Below, in pieces: positions 43,129 to 53,999 of a stretch of 64,000 nt of DNA (the first letter of the stretch is position 1; each line of letters opens with the position of its first letter). Made by a program: the position numbers and the translations under genes. The stretch lies in NCBI GenBank assembly GCA_947179485.1, contig OX359248.1, positions 44,154,847 through 44,218,846 of the forward strand, in the 5' to 3' direction. The notes below the pieces were generated by a model. The model saw nothing but the letters and a program-made list of their open reading frames with translations, searched no databases and was not told the origin of the DNA. The DNA is from Allacma fusca. Its lineage: Eukaryota; Arthropoda; Collembola; Symphypleona; Sminthuridae.

Positions 43129-44355
43129 AGTTAAGAAAGTTTAGCTTGCAGTTAAGAAAAATTAGCTTGCAGTTAAGAAAGTTTAGCTTGCAGTTAAGAA
43201 AGTTTAGCTTGCAGTTAAGAACGTTTAGCTTGCAGTTATGTTTAGCTTGCAGTAAAGAAAGTTTAGCTTGCAGTTAAGAAAGTTTAGCTTGCAGTTAAGT
43301 TTAGCTTGCAGTTAAGTTTAGCTTGCAGTTAGGAAAAATTAGCTTGCGGTTAACAAAATTTAGCTTGCAGTTAAGTTTAGCTTGCAGTTAAGAAAATTTA
43401 GCTTGCAGATAAGAATGTTTAGCTTGGAGTTAAGAAACAATAGCTTGCAGTTAAGAAAGTTTAGCTTGCAGTTAAGAAAGTTTAGCTTGCGGTTAACAAA
43501 ATTTAGCTTGCAGTTAAGTTTACCTTGCAGTTAAGAAAGTTTAGCTTGCAGTTAAGTTTAGCTCCCAGTTAAGAAAGTTTAGCTTGCAGTTAAGAAAGTT
43601 TAGCTTGGAGTTAAGAAAGTTTAGCTTGCAGTTAAGATAGTTTACCTTGCAGTTAAGAAAGTTAGGCTTGCAGTTAAGAAAGTTTATCTTGGAGTTAAGA
43701 AAGTTTAGCTTGGAGTTAAGAAAGTTTAGCTTGGAGTTAAGAAAGTTTAGCTTGCAGTTAAGAAAAATTAGCTTGCAGTTAAGAAAGTTTAGCTTGCAGT
43801 TAAGAAAGTTTAGCTTGCAGTTAAGAACGTTTAGCTTGCAGTTATGTTTAGCTTGCAGTAAAGAAAGTTTAGCTTGCAGTTAAGAAAGTTTAGCTTGCAG
43901 TTAAGTTTAGCTTGCAGTTAAGTTTAGCTTGCAGTTAGGAAAAATTAGCTTGCGGTTAACAAAATTTAGCTTGCAGTTAAGTTTAGCTTGCAGTTAAGAA
44001 AATTTAGCTTGCAGATAAGAATGTTTAGCTTGGAGTTAAGAAACAATAGCTTGCAGTTAAGAAAGTTTAGCTTGCAGTTAAGAAAGTTTAGCTTGCGGTT
44101 AACAAAATTTAGCTTGCAGTTAAGTTTACCTTGCAGTTAAGAAAGTTTAGCTTGCAGTTAAGTTTAGCTCCCAGTTAAGAAAGTTTAGCTTGCAGTTAAG
44201 AAAGTTTAGCTTGGAGTTAAGAAAGTTTAGCTTGCAGTTAAGATAGTTTACCTTGCAGTTAAGAAAGTTAGGCTTGCAGTTAAGAAAGTTTATCTTGGAG
44301 TTAAGAAAGTTTAGCTTGGAGTTAAGAAAGTTTAGCTTGGAGTTAAGAAAGTTAA
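43129..44355 (+). repeat. Tandem duplication S11 (period 606 bp), two copies
   Basis: 43129-43749 recurs at 43735-44355 at offset 606. Markers: AAGAAAAATT (43151/43757), GAACG, GTTATGTTT, GTTAGGAAAAATT, GATAAGAATG, AAGAAACAAT (43421/44027), AGCTCCCAG and TTTATCTTGG in the A cassette (43647/44253). Copies diverge at a single base near 43749/44355 (TTTAGC versus TTAAGC). No gene; A-type cassettes lying inside the B domain. Confidence 0.88.
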
Positions 44356-45724
44356 GCTTGCAGTTAAGAAAGTTTAGCTTGCAGTTAAGAAAGTTAAGCT
44401 TGCAGTTAAGAAAGTTTAGCTTGCAGTTAGGAAAGTTTAGCTTGCAGTAAAGAAAGTTTAGCTTGCAGTTAAGAAAGTTTAGCTTGCAGTTAGGAAAGTT
44501 TAGCTTGCAGTAAAGAAAGTTTAGCTGGCAGATAAGAAAGTCTAGCTTGCAGTTAAGGAGGTTTAGCTTGCAGTTAGGTTTAGCTTGCAGTTAAGAAACT
44601 TTAGCTTGCAGTTAAGAAAGTTTAGCTTGCAGTTAAGAAAGTTTAGCTTGCAGTTAAGATAGTTTACCTTGCAGTCAAGAAAGTTTAGTTTGCAGTTAAG
44701 TTTAGCTTGCAGTTAAGAAAGTTTAGCTTGGAGTTAAGAAACAATAGCTTGCAGTTAAGGAAGTTTAGCTTGCAGTTAAGAAAGTTTAGCTTGCAGTTAA
44801 GTTGAGCATGCAGTTAAGAAAGTTTAGCTTGCAGTTAAGAAAAATTAGCTTGCAGTTAAGAAAGTTTAGCTTGCAGTTAAGAAAGTTTAGCTTGCAGTTA
44901 AGAAAGTTTAGCTTGCAGTTATGTTTAGCTTGCAGTAAAGAAAGTTTAGCTTGCAGTTAAGAAAGTTTAGCTTGCAGTTAAGTTTAGCTTGCAGTTAGGA
45001 AAGTTTAGCTCGCGGTTAACAAAATTTAGCTTGCAGTTAAGTTTAGCTTGCGGTTAACAAAATTTAGCTTGCAGTTAAGTTTAGCTTGCAGTTAAGTTTA
45101 GCTTGCAGTTAAGTTTAGCTCCTAGTTACAAAAGTTAAGCTTGCAGTTAAGAAAGTTTAGCTTGCAGTTAAGATAGTTTACCTTGCAGTTAAGCAGTTAG
45201 GCTTGCAGTTAAGAAAGTTTGGCTTGGAATTAAGAAAGTTTAGCTTGGAGTTAAGAAAGTTTAGCTTGGAGTTAAGAAAGTTTAGCTTGCAGTTAAGAAA
45301 GTTAAGCTTGCAGTTAAGAAAGTTTAGCTTGCAGTTAAGAAAGTTTAGCTTGCAGTTAAATTTAGATTGTAGTTAAGAAAGTTTTGCTTGCAGTTAAGAA
45401 AGTTTAGCTTGCAGTTAAGAGAGTTTAGCTTGCAGTTAAGAAAGTTTAGCTTGCAGTTAGGAAATTTTAGCTTACAGTTTAGTTTAGCTTGCAGTTAAGA
45501 AAGTTTAGCTTGCAGTTAAGAAAGTTAAGCTTGCAGTTAGGAAAGTTTAGCTTGCAGTAAAGAAAGTTTAGCTTGCAGTTAAGTAAGTTTAGCTTGCAGT
45601 TAGGAAAGTTTAGCTTGCAGTAAAGAGAGTTTAGCTTGCAGATAAGAAAGTCTAGCTTGCAGTTAAGGAGGTTTAGCTTGCAGTTAGGTTTAGCTTGCAG
45701 TTAAGAAACTTTAGCTTGCAGTTA
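44146..45724 (+). repeat. Segmental duplication S12, copy 1 (offset 1564 bp)
   Basis: Matches 45710-47288 at offset 1564. Markers: AGCTCCCAG (44170/45734), TTTATCTTGG in the A cassette (44253/45817), AAGAAACAAT (44725/46289), AGTTTGCAG, AGCTCGCGG, GTTACAAAAG plus TTAAGC, TTTGGCTTGGAATTAAG and GTTAAGCAG. These rare forms occur in both copies and nowhere else I saw, which makes the pair easy to recognise. Confidence 0.89.
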
Positions 45725-47288
45725 AGTTTAGCTCCCAGTTAAGAAAGTTTAGCTTGCAGTTAAGAAAGTTTAGCTTGGAGTTAAGAAAGTTTAGCTTGCA
45801 GTTAAGATAGTTTACCTTGCAGTTAAGAAAGTTAGGCTTGCAGTTAAGAAAGTTTATCTTGGAGTTAAGAAAGTTTAGCTTGGAGTTAAGAAAGTTTAGC
45901 TTGGAGTTAAGAAAGTTAAGCTTGCAGTTAAGAAAGTTTAGCTTGCAGTTAAGAAAGTTAAGCTTGCAGTTAAGAAAGTTTAGCTTGCAGTTAGGAAAGT
46001 TTAGCTTGCAGTAAAGAAAGTTTAGCTTGCAGTTAAGAAAGTTTAGCTTGCAGTTAGGAAAGTTTAGCTTGCAGTAAAGAAAGTTTAGCTGGCAGATAAG
46101 AAAGTCTAGCTTGCAGTTAAGGAGGTTTAGCTTGCAGTTAGGTTTAGCTTGCAGTTAAGAAACTTTAGCTTGCAGTTAAGAAAGTTTAGCTTGCAGTTAA
46201 GAAAGTTTAGCTTGCAGTTAAGATAGTTTACCTTGCAGTCAAGAAAGTTTAGTTTGCAGTTAAGTTTAGCTTGCAGTTAAGAAAGTTTAGCTTGGAGTTA
46301 AGAAACAATAGCTTGCAGTTAAGGAAGTTTAGCTTGCAGTTAAGAAAGTTTAGCTTGCAGTTAAGTTGAGCATGCAGTTAAGAAAGTTTAGCTTGCAGTT
46401 AAGAAAAATTAGCTTGCAGTTAAGAAAGTTTAGCTTGCAGTTAAGAAAGTTTAGCTTGCAGTTAAGAAAGTTTAGCTTGCAGTTATGTTTAGCTTGCAGT
46501 AAAGAAAGTTTAGCTTGCAGTTAAGAAAGTTTAGCTTGCAGTTAAGTTTAGCTTGCAGTTAGGAAAGTTTAGCTCGCGGTTAACAAAATTTAGCTTGCAG
46601 TTAAGTTTAGCTTGCGGTTAACAAAATTTAGCTTGCAGTTAAGTTTAGCTTGCAGTTAAGTTTAGCTTGCAGTTAAGTTTAGCTCCTAGTTACAAAAGTT
46701 AAGCTTGCAGTTAAGAAAGTTTAGCTTGCAGTTAAGATAGTTTACCTTGCAGTTAAGCAGTTAGGCTTGCAGTTAAGAAAGTTTGGCTTGGAATTAAGAA
46801 AGTTTAGCTTGGAGTTAAGAAAGTTTAGCTTGGAGTTAAGAAAGTTTAGCTTGCAGTTAAGAAAGTTAAGCTTGCAGTTAAGAAAGTTTAGCTTGCAGTT
46901 AAGAAAGTTTAGCTTGCAGTTAAATTTAGATTGTAGTTAAGAAAGTTTTGCTTGCAGTTAAGAAAGTTTAGCTTGCAGTTAAGAGAGTTTAGCTTGCAGT
47001 TAAGAAAGTTTAGCTTGCAGTTAGGAAATTTTAGCTTACAGTTTAGTTTAGCTTGCAGTTAAGAAAGTTTAGCTTGCAGTTAAGAAAGTTAAGCTTGCAG
47101 TTAGGAAAGTTTAGCTTGCAGTAAAGAAAGTTTAGCTTGCAGTTAAGTAAGTTTAGCTTGCAGTTAGGAAAGTTTAGCTTGCAGTAAAGAGAGTTTAGCT
47201 TGCAGATAAGAAAGTCTAGCTTGCAGTTAAGGAGGTTTAGCTAGCAGTTAGGTTTAGCTTGCAGTTAAGAAACTTTAGCTTGCAGTTA
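45710..47288 (+). repeat. Segmental duplication S12, copy 2 (offset 1564 bp)
   Basis: Second copy of 44146-45724. Visible difference: AGCTAGCAG near 47241 versus AGCTTGCAG. The match ends where copy 1 turns from AAGAAACTTT into AGCTCCCAG (the start of copy 2) and this copy turns into canonical units leading to the AAGAAACAAT monomer at 47399. Confidence 0.88.
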
Positions 47289-50200
47289 AGAAAGTTTAGC
47301 TTGCAGTTAGGAAAGTTTAGCTTGCAGTTAAGATAGTTTACCTTGCAGTTAAGAGAGTTTAGCTTGCAGTTAAGTTTAGCTTGCAGTTAAGAAAGTTTAG
47401 CTTGGAGTTAAGAAACAATAGCTTGCAGTTAAGAAAGTTTAGCTTGCAGTTAAGAAAGTTTAGCTTGCAGTTAGGAAATTTAAGCTTGCAGTTGGGAACG
47501 TTTAGCTTGCAGTTAAGTTTAGCTTGCAGTTAAGAAAGTTTAGCTTGCAGTTAAGAAAGTTTAGCTTGCAGTTAAGTTTAGCTTGCAGTTAAGAAAGTTT
47601 AGCTTGCAGTTAAGAAAGTTTAGCTTGCAGTTAAGAAAGTTTAGCTTGCAGTTAAGTTGAGCATGCAGTTAAGAAAGTTTAGCTTGCAGTTAAGAAAAAT
47701 TAGCTTGCAGTTAAGAAAGTTTAGCTTGCAGTTAAGAAAGTTTAGCTTGCAGTTAAGAAAGTTTAGCTTGCAGTTAAGAAAGTTTAGCTTGCAGTTATGT
47801 TTAGCTTGCAGTAAAGAAAGTTTAGCTTGCAGTTAAGAAAGTTTAGCTTGCAGTTAAGTTTAGCTTGCAGTTAGGAAAGTTTAGCTTGCGGTTAACAAAA
47901 TTTAGCTTGCAGTTAAGATTAGCTTGCGGTTAACAAAATTTAGCTTGCAGTTAGGAAATTTAAGCTTGCAGTTGGGAACGTTTAGCTTGCAGTTAAGTTT
48001 AGCTTGCAGTTAAGAAAGTTTAGCTTGCAGTTAAGAAAGTTTAGCTTGCAGTTAAGTTTAGCTTGCAGTTAAGAAAGTTTAGCTTGCAGTTAAGAAAGTT
48101 TAGCTTGCAGTTAAGATAGTTAGGCTTGCAGTTAAGTTTAGCTTGCAGTAAAGAAAGTTTAGCTTGCAGTTAAGTAAGTTTAGCTTGCAGTTAGGAAAGT
48201 TTAGCTTGCAGTAAAGAGAGTTTAGCTTGCAGATAAGAAAGTCTAGCTTGCAGTTAAGGAGGTTTAGCTTGCAGTTAGGTTTAGCTTGCAGTTAAGAAAC
48301 TTTAGCTTGCAGTTAAGAAAGTTTAGCTTGCAGTTAAGAAAGTTTAGCTTGCAGTTAAGATAGTTTACCTTGCAGTTAAGAAAGTTTAGCTTGCACTTAA
48401 GTTTAGCTTGCAGTTAAGAAAGTTTAGCTTAGAGTTAAGAAACAATAGCTTGCAGTTAAGAAAGTTTAGCTTGCAGTTAAGAAAGTTTAGCTTGCGGTTC
48501 AGAAAGTTTAGCTTGCAGTTAAGAAAGTTTAGCTTGCAGTTAGGAAATTTAAGCTTGCAGTTGGAAACGTTTAGCTTGCAGTTAAGTTAAGCTTGCAGTT
48601 AAGAAAGTTTAGCTTGCAGTTAAGAAAGTTTAGCTTGCAGTTAAGATAGTTTACCTTGCAGTTAAGAAAGTTTAGCTTGCAGTTAAGTTTAGCTTGCAGT
48701 TAAAAAAGTTTAGCTTGGAGTTAAGAAACAATAGCTTGCAGTTAAGAAAGTTTAGCTTGCAGTTAAGAAAGTTTAGCTTGCGGTTCAGAAAGTTTAGCTT
48801 GCAGTTAAGAAAGTTTAGCTTGCAGTTAGGAAATTTAAGCTTGCAGTTGGGAACGCTTAGCTTGCAGTTAAGTTTAGCTTGCAGTTAAGAAAGTTTAGCT
48901 TGCAGTTAAGAAAGTTTAGCTTGCAGTTAAGAAAGTTTAGCTTGCAGTTAAGTTTAGCTTGCAGTTAAGAAAGTTTAGCTTGCAGTTAAGAAAGTTTAGC
49001 TTGCAGTTAAGAAAGTTTAGCTTGCAGTTAAGTTGAGCATGCAGTTAAGAAAGTTTAGCTTGCAGTTAAGAAAAATTAGCTTGCAGTTAAGAAAGTTTAG
49101 CTTGCAGTTAAGAAAGTTTAGCTTGCAGTTAAGAAAGTTTAGCTTGCAGTTATGTTTAGCTTGCAGTAAAAAAAGTTTAGCTTGCAGTTAAGAAAGTTTA
49201 GCTTGCAGTTAAGTTTAGCTTGCAGTTAGGAAAGTTTAGCTTGCGGTTAACAAAATTTAGCTTGCAGTTAAGATTAGCTTGCGGTTAACAAAATTTAGCT
49301 TGCAGTTAGGAAATTTAAGCTTGCAGTTGGGAACGTTTAGCTTGCAGTTAAGTTTAGCTTGCAGTTAAGAAAGTTTAGCTTGCAGTTAAGAAAGTTTAGC
49401 TTGCAGTTAAGTTTAGCTTGCAGTTAAGAAAGTTTAGCTTGCAGTTAAGAAAGTTTAGCTTGCAGTTAAGAAAGTTTAGCTTGCAGTTAGGTTTAGCTTG
49501 CAGTTAAGAAACTTTAGCTTGCAGTTAAGAAAGTTTAGCTTGCAGTTAAGAAAGTTTAGCTTGCAGTTAAGATAGTTTACCTTGCAGTTAAGAAAGTTTA
49601 GCTTGCACTTAAGTTTAGCTTGCAGTTAAGAAAGTTTAGCTTAGAGTTAAGAAACAATAGCTTGCAGTTAAGAAAGTTTAGCTTGCAGTTAAGAAAGTTT
49701 AGCTTGCGGTTCAGAAAGTTTAGCTTGCAGTTAAGAAAGTTTAGCTTGCAGTTAGGAAATTTAAGCTTGCAGTTGGAAACGTTTAGCTTGCAGTTAGGAA
49801 ATTTAAGCTTGCAGTTGGAAACGTTTAGCTTGCAGTTAAGTTTAGCTTGCAGTTAAGAAAGTTTAGCTTGCAGTTAAGAAAGTTTAGCTTGCAGTTAAGA
49901 TAGTTTACCTTGCAGTTAAGAAAGTTTAGCTTGCAGTTAAGTTTAGCTTGCAGTTAAAAAAGTTTAGCTTGGAGTTAAGAAACAATAGCTTGCAGTTAAG
50001 AAAGTTTAGCTTGCAGTTAAGAAAGTTTAGCTTGCGGTTCAGAAAGTTTAGCTTGCAGTTAAGAAAGTTTAGCTTGCAGTTAGGAAATTTAAGCTTGCAG
50101 TTGGGAACGTTTAGCTTGCAGTTAAGTTTAGCTTGCAGTTAAGAAAGTTTAGCTTGCAGTTAAGAAAGTTTAGCTTGCAGTTAAGAAAGTTTAGCTTGCA

Positions 50201-50700
50201 GTTAAGTTTAGCTTGCAGTTAAGAAAGTTTAGCTTGCAGTTAAGAAAGTTTAGCTTGCAGTTAAGAAAGTTTAGCTTGCAGTTAAGAAAGTTTAGCTTGC
50301 AGTTAAGTTGACCATGCAGTTAAGAAAGTTTAGCTTGCAGTTAAGAAAAATTAGCTTGCAGTTAAGAAAGTTTAGCTTGCAGTTAAGAAAGTTTAGCTTG
50401 CAGTTAAGAAAGTTTAGCTTGCAGTTAAGAAAGTTTAGCTTGCAGTTATGTTTAGCTTGCAGTAAAGAAAGTTTAGCTTGCAGTTAAGAAAGTTTAGCTT
50501 GCAGTTAAGTTTAGCTTGCAGTTAGGAAAGTTTAGCTTGCGGTTAACAAAATTTAGCTTGCAGTTAAGATTAGCTTGCGGTTAACAAAATTTAGCTTGCA
50601 GTTAGGAAATTTAAGCTTGCAGTTGGGAACGTTTAGCTTGCAGTTAAGTTTAGCTTGCAGTTAAGAAAGTTTAGCTTGCAGTTAAGTTTAGCTTGCAGTT
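47289..50700 (+). repeat. B-type HOR run, offsets about 1212-1275 bp
   Basis: AAGAAACAAT monomers lie at 47399, 48426, 48712, 49638 and 49966. The pair 48426/48712 recurs at 49638/49966 with offset 1212 growing to 1254, because of a 42-bp insertion in the second copy. Each HOR carries a B cassette, a TTGAGCATGC unit, a GTTATGTTT unit, a GTTAAGATTAGC plus GCGGTTAACAAAATTT pair and a GTTAAGTAAG unit. The unit at 50307 reads GTTGACCATG, losing the usual GAG. No gene. Confidence 0.84.
49743..49826 (+). repeat. Direct duplication of a 42-bp two-monomer unit
   Basis: The dimer made of the GGAAATTTA monomer and the TTGGAAACG monomer is present twice back to back, at 49743-49784 and 49785-49826. The corresponding place in the previous HOR copy (near 48538-48579) has it once. 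This is a clean, recent whole-monomer duplication and accounts for the change of offset from 1212 to 1254 bp. Confidence 0.93.
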
Positions 50701-51350
50701 AAGTTTAGCTTGCAAGTAAGAAAGTTTAGCTTGCAGTTACGAAAGTTTAGCTTGCAGTTAAGAAAGTTAGGCTTGCAGTTAAGTTTAGCTTGCAGTAAAG
50801 AAAGTTTAGCTTGCAGTTAAGTTTAGCTTGCAGTTAAGAAAGTTTAGCTTGCAGTTAAGTTTAGCTTGCAGTTAAGAAAGTTTAGCTTAGAGTTAAGAAA
50901 CAATAGCTTGCAGTTAAGAAAGTTTAGCTTGCAGTTAAGAAAGTTTAGCTTGCGGTTCAGAAAGTTTAGCTTGCAGTTAAGAAAGTTTAGCTTGCAGTTA
51001 GGAAATTTAAGCTTGCAGTTGGGAACGTTTAGCTTGCAGTTAAGTTTAGCTTGCAGTTAAGAAAGTTTAGCTTGCAGTTAAGAAAGTTTAGCTTGCAGTT
51101 AAGTTTAGCTTGCAGTTAAGAAAGTTTAGCTTGCAGTTAAGAAAGTTTAGCTTGCAGTTAAGAAAGTTTAGCTTGCAGTTAAGAAAGTTTAGCTTGCAGT
51201 TAAGTTGAGCATGCAGTTAAGAAAGTTTAGCTTGCAGTTAAGAAAGTTTAGCTTGCAGTTATGTTTAGCTTGCAGTAAAGAAAGTTTAGCTTGCAGTTAA
51301 GAAAGTTTAGCTTGCAGTTAAGTTTAGCTTGCAGTTAGGAAAGTTTAGCT
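50701..51350 (+). repeat. B-type HOR segment, copy with short spacing (905 bp)
   Basis: Carries GCAAGTAAG and GTTACGAAAG units near 50712-50740, GTTAGGC near 50768, an AAGAAACAAT monomer at 50884 and a B cassette. The next AAGAAACAAT monomer is at 51789, 905 bp on, shorter than neighbouring steps of about 1.2 kb. The TTGAGCATGC unit near 51208 is followed by only two canonical monomers before GTTATGTTT, so the AAGAAAAATT unit is missing here. Confidence 0.78.
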
Positions 51351-53180
51351 TGCGGTTAACAAAATTTAGCTTGCAGTTAAGATTAGCTTGCGGTTAACAA
51401 AATTTAGCTTGCAGTTAGGAAATTTAAGCTTGCAGTTGGGAACGTTTAGCTTGCAGTTAAGTTTAGCTTGCAGTTAAGAAAGTTTAGCTTGCAGTTAAGA
51501 AAGTTTAGCTTGCAGTTAAGTTTAGCTTGCAGTTAAGAAAGTTTAGCTTGCAGTTAAGTAAGTTTAGCTTGCAGTTAGGAAAGTTTAGCTTGCAGTAAAG
51601 AGAGTTTAGCTTGCAGATAAGAAAGTCTAGCTTGCAGTTAAGGAGGTTTAGCTTGCAGTTAGGTTTAGCTTGCAGTTAAGAAACTTTAGCTTGCAGTTAA
51701 GAAAGTTTAGCTTGCAGTTAAGATAGTTTACCTTGCAGTTAAGAAAGTTTAGCTTGCAGTTAAGTTTAGCTTGCAGTTAAGAAAGTTTAGCTTAGAGTTA
51801 AGAAACAATAGCTTGCAGTTAAGAAAGTTTAGCTTGCAGTTAAGAAAGTTTAGCTTGCGGTTCAGAAAGTTTAGCTTGCAGTTAAGAAAGTTTAGCTTGC
51901 AGTTAGGAAATTTAAGCTTGCAGTTGGGAACGTTTAGCTTGCAGTTAAGTTTAGCTTGCAGTTAAGAAAGTTTAGCTTGCAGTTAAGAAAGTTTAGCTTG
52001 CAGTTAAGAAAGTTTAGCTTGCAGTTAAGTTTAGCTTGCAGTTAAGAAAGTTTAGCTTGCAGTTAAGAAAGCTTAGCTTGCAGTTAAGAAAGTTTAGCTT
52101 GCAGTTAAGTTGAGCATGCAGTTAAGAAAGTTTAGCTTGCAGTTAAGAAAAATTAGCTTGCAGTTAAGACAGTTTAGCTTGCAGTTAAGAAAGTTTAGCT
52201 TGCAGTTAAGAAAGTTTAGCTTGCAGTTATGTTTAGCTTGCAGTAAAGAAAGTTTAGCTTGCAGTTAAGAAAGTTTAGCTTGCAGTTAAGTTTAGCTTGC
52301 AGTTAGGAAAAATTAGCTTGCGGTTAACAAAATTTAGCTTGCAGTTAAGTTTAGCTTGCGGTTAACAAAATTTAGCTTGCAGTTGGGAAATTTAAGCTTG
52401 CAGTTGGGAACGTTTAGCTTGCAGTTAAGTTTAGCTTGCAGTTAAGAAAGTTTAGCTTGCAGTTAAGAAAGTTTAGCTTGCAGTTAAGTTTAGCTTGCAG
52501 TTAAGAAAGTTTAGCTTGCAGTTAAGAAAGTTTAGCTTGCAGTTAAGTTGAGCATGCAGTTAAGAAAGTTTAGCTTGCAGTTAAAAAAAATTAGCTTGCA
52601 GTTAAGAAAGTTTAGCTTGCAGTTAAGAAAGTTTAGCTTGCAGTTAAGAAAGTTTAGCTTGCAGTTATGTTTAGCTTGCAGTAAAGAAAGTTTAGCTTGC
52701 AGTTAAGAAAGTTTAGCTTGCAGTTAAGTTTAGCTTGCAGTTAAGTTTAGCTTGCAGTTAGGAAAGTTTAGCTTGCGGTTAACAAAATTTAGCTTGCAGT
52801 TAAGTTTAGCTTGCGGTTAACAAAATTTAGCTTGCAGTTAAGTTTAGCTTGCAGGTAAGTTTAGCTCCTAGTTAAAAAAGTTTAGCTTGCAGTTAAGAAA
52901 GTTTAGCTTGCAGTTAAGATAGTTTACCTTGCAGTTAAGCAGTTAGGCTTGCAGTTAAGAAAGTTTAGCTTGGAGTTAAGAAAGTTTAGCTTGGAGTTCA
53001 GAAAGTTAAGCTTGCAGTTAAGAAAGTTTAGCTTGCAGTTAAGAAAGTTAAGCTTGCAGTTAAGAAAGTTTAGCTTGCAGTTAAGAAAGTTTAGCTTGCA
53101 GTTAAATTTAGATTGTAGTTAAGAAAGTTTTGCTTGCAGTTAAGAAAGTTTAGCTTGCAGTTAAGAGAGTTTAGCTTGCA
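51351..53180 (+). repeat. Segmental duplication S13, copy 1 (offset about 2643-2681 bp)
   Basis: Matches 54000-55862 with offset 2664 at the AAGAAACAAT monomer (51789/54453), 2643 at the rare GTTAAGACAG unit (52168/54811) and 2681 at the CAGGTAAG unit (52852/55533) and TTAAATTTAGATTG (53101/55782). The offset moves by whole monomers, showing small indels after duplication. Other shared rare units: GTTGGGAAATTTAAG, GTTAGGAAAAATT and GGAGTTCAG. Confidence 0.84.
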
Positions 53181-53999
53181 GTTAAGTTTAGCTTGCAGTT
53201 AAGAAAGTTTAGCTTGCAGTTAAGTTTAGCTTGCAGTTAAGTTTAGCTTGCAGTTAAGAAAGTTTAGCTTGCAGTTAAGAAAGTTTAGCTTGCAGTTAAG
53301 AAAGTTAAGCTTGCGGTTAAGAAAGTTTAGCTTGCGGTTCAGAAAGTTTAGCTTGCAGTTAAATTTAGATTGTAGTTAAGAAAGTTTTGCTTGCAGTTAA
53401 GAAAGTTTAGCTTGCAGTTAAGAGAGTTTAGCTTGCAGTTAAGAAAGTTTAGCTTGCAGTTAGGAAAGTTTAGCTTACAGTTAAGTTTAGCTTGCAGTTA
53501 AGTTTAGCTTGCAGTTAAGAAAGTTTAGCTTGCAGTTAAGAAAGTTTAGCTTGCAGTTAAGAAAGTTTAGCTTGCGGTTAAGAAAGTTTAGCTTGCGGTT
53601 CAGAAAGTTTAGCTTGCAGTTAAGAAAGTTTAGCTTGCAGTTAGGAAATTTAAGCTTGCAGTTGGGAACGTTTAGCTTGCAGTTAAGTTTAGCTTGCAGT
53701 TAAGAAAGTTTAGCTTGCAGTTAAGAAAGTTTAGCTTGCAGTTAAGTTTAGCTTGCAGTTAAGAAAGTTTAGCTTGCAGTTAAGAAAGTTTAGCTTGCAG
53801 TTAAGAAAGTTTAGCTTGCAGTTAAGAAAGTTTAGCTTGCAGTTAAGTTGAGCATGCAGTTAAGAAAGTTTAGCTTGCAGTTAAGAAAGTTTAGCTTGCA
53901 GTTATGTTTAGCTTGCAGTAAAGAAAGTTTAGCTTGCAGTTAAGAAAGTTTAGCTTGCAGTTAAGTTTAGCTTGCAGTTAGGAAAGTTTAGCTTGCGGT
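53181..53999 (+). repeat. Hybrid junction segment with a 261-bp local repeat
   Basis: A pair of monomers marked GCGGTTAAG and GCGGTTCAG appears at 53308 and again at 53569 (offset 261). In the first copy the pair is followed by TTAAATTTAGATTG of the A cassette; in the second it continues into the normal B-cassette end (GGAAATTTA, TTGGGAACG). The AAGAAACAAT monomer that normally opens the B cassette is absent. This looks like a recombination joint between A- and B-type units. Confidence 0.82.
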
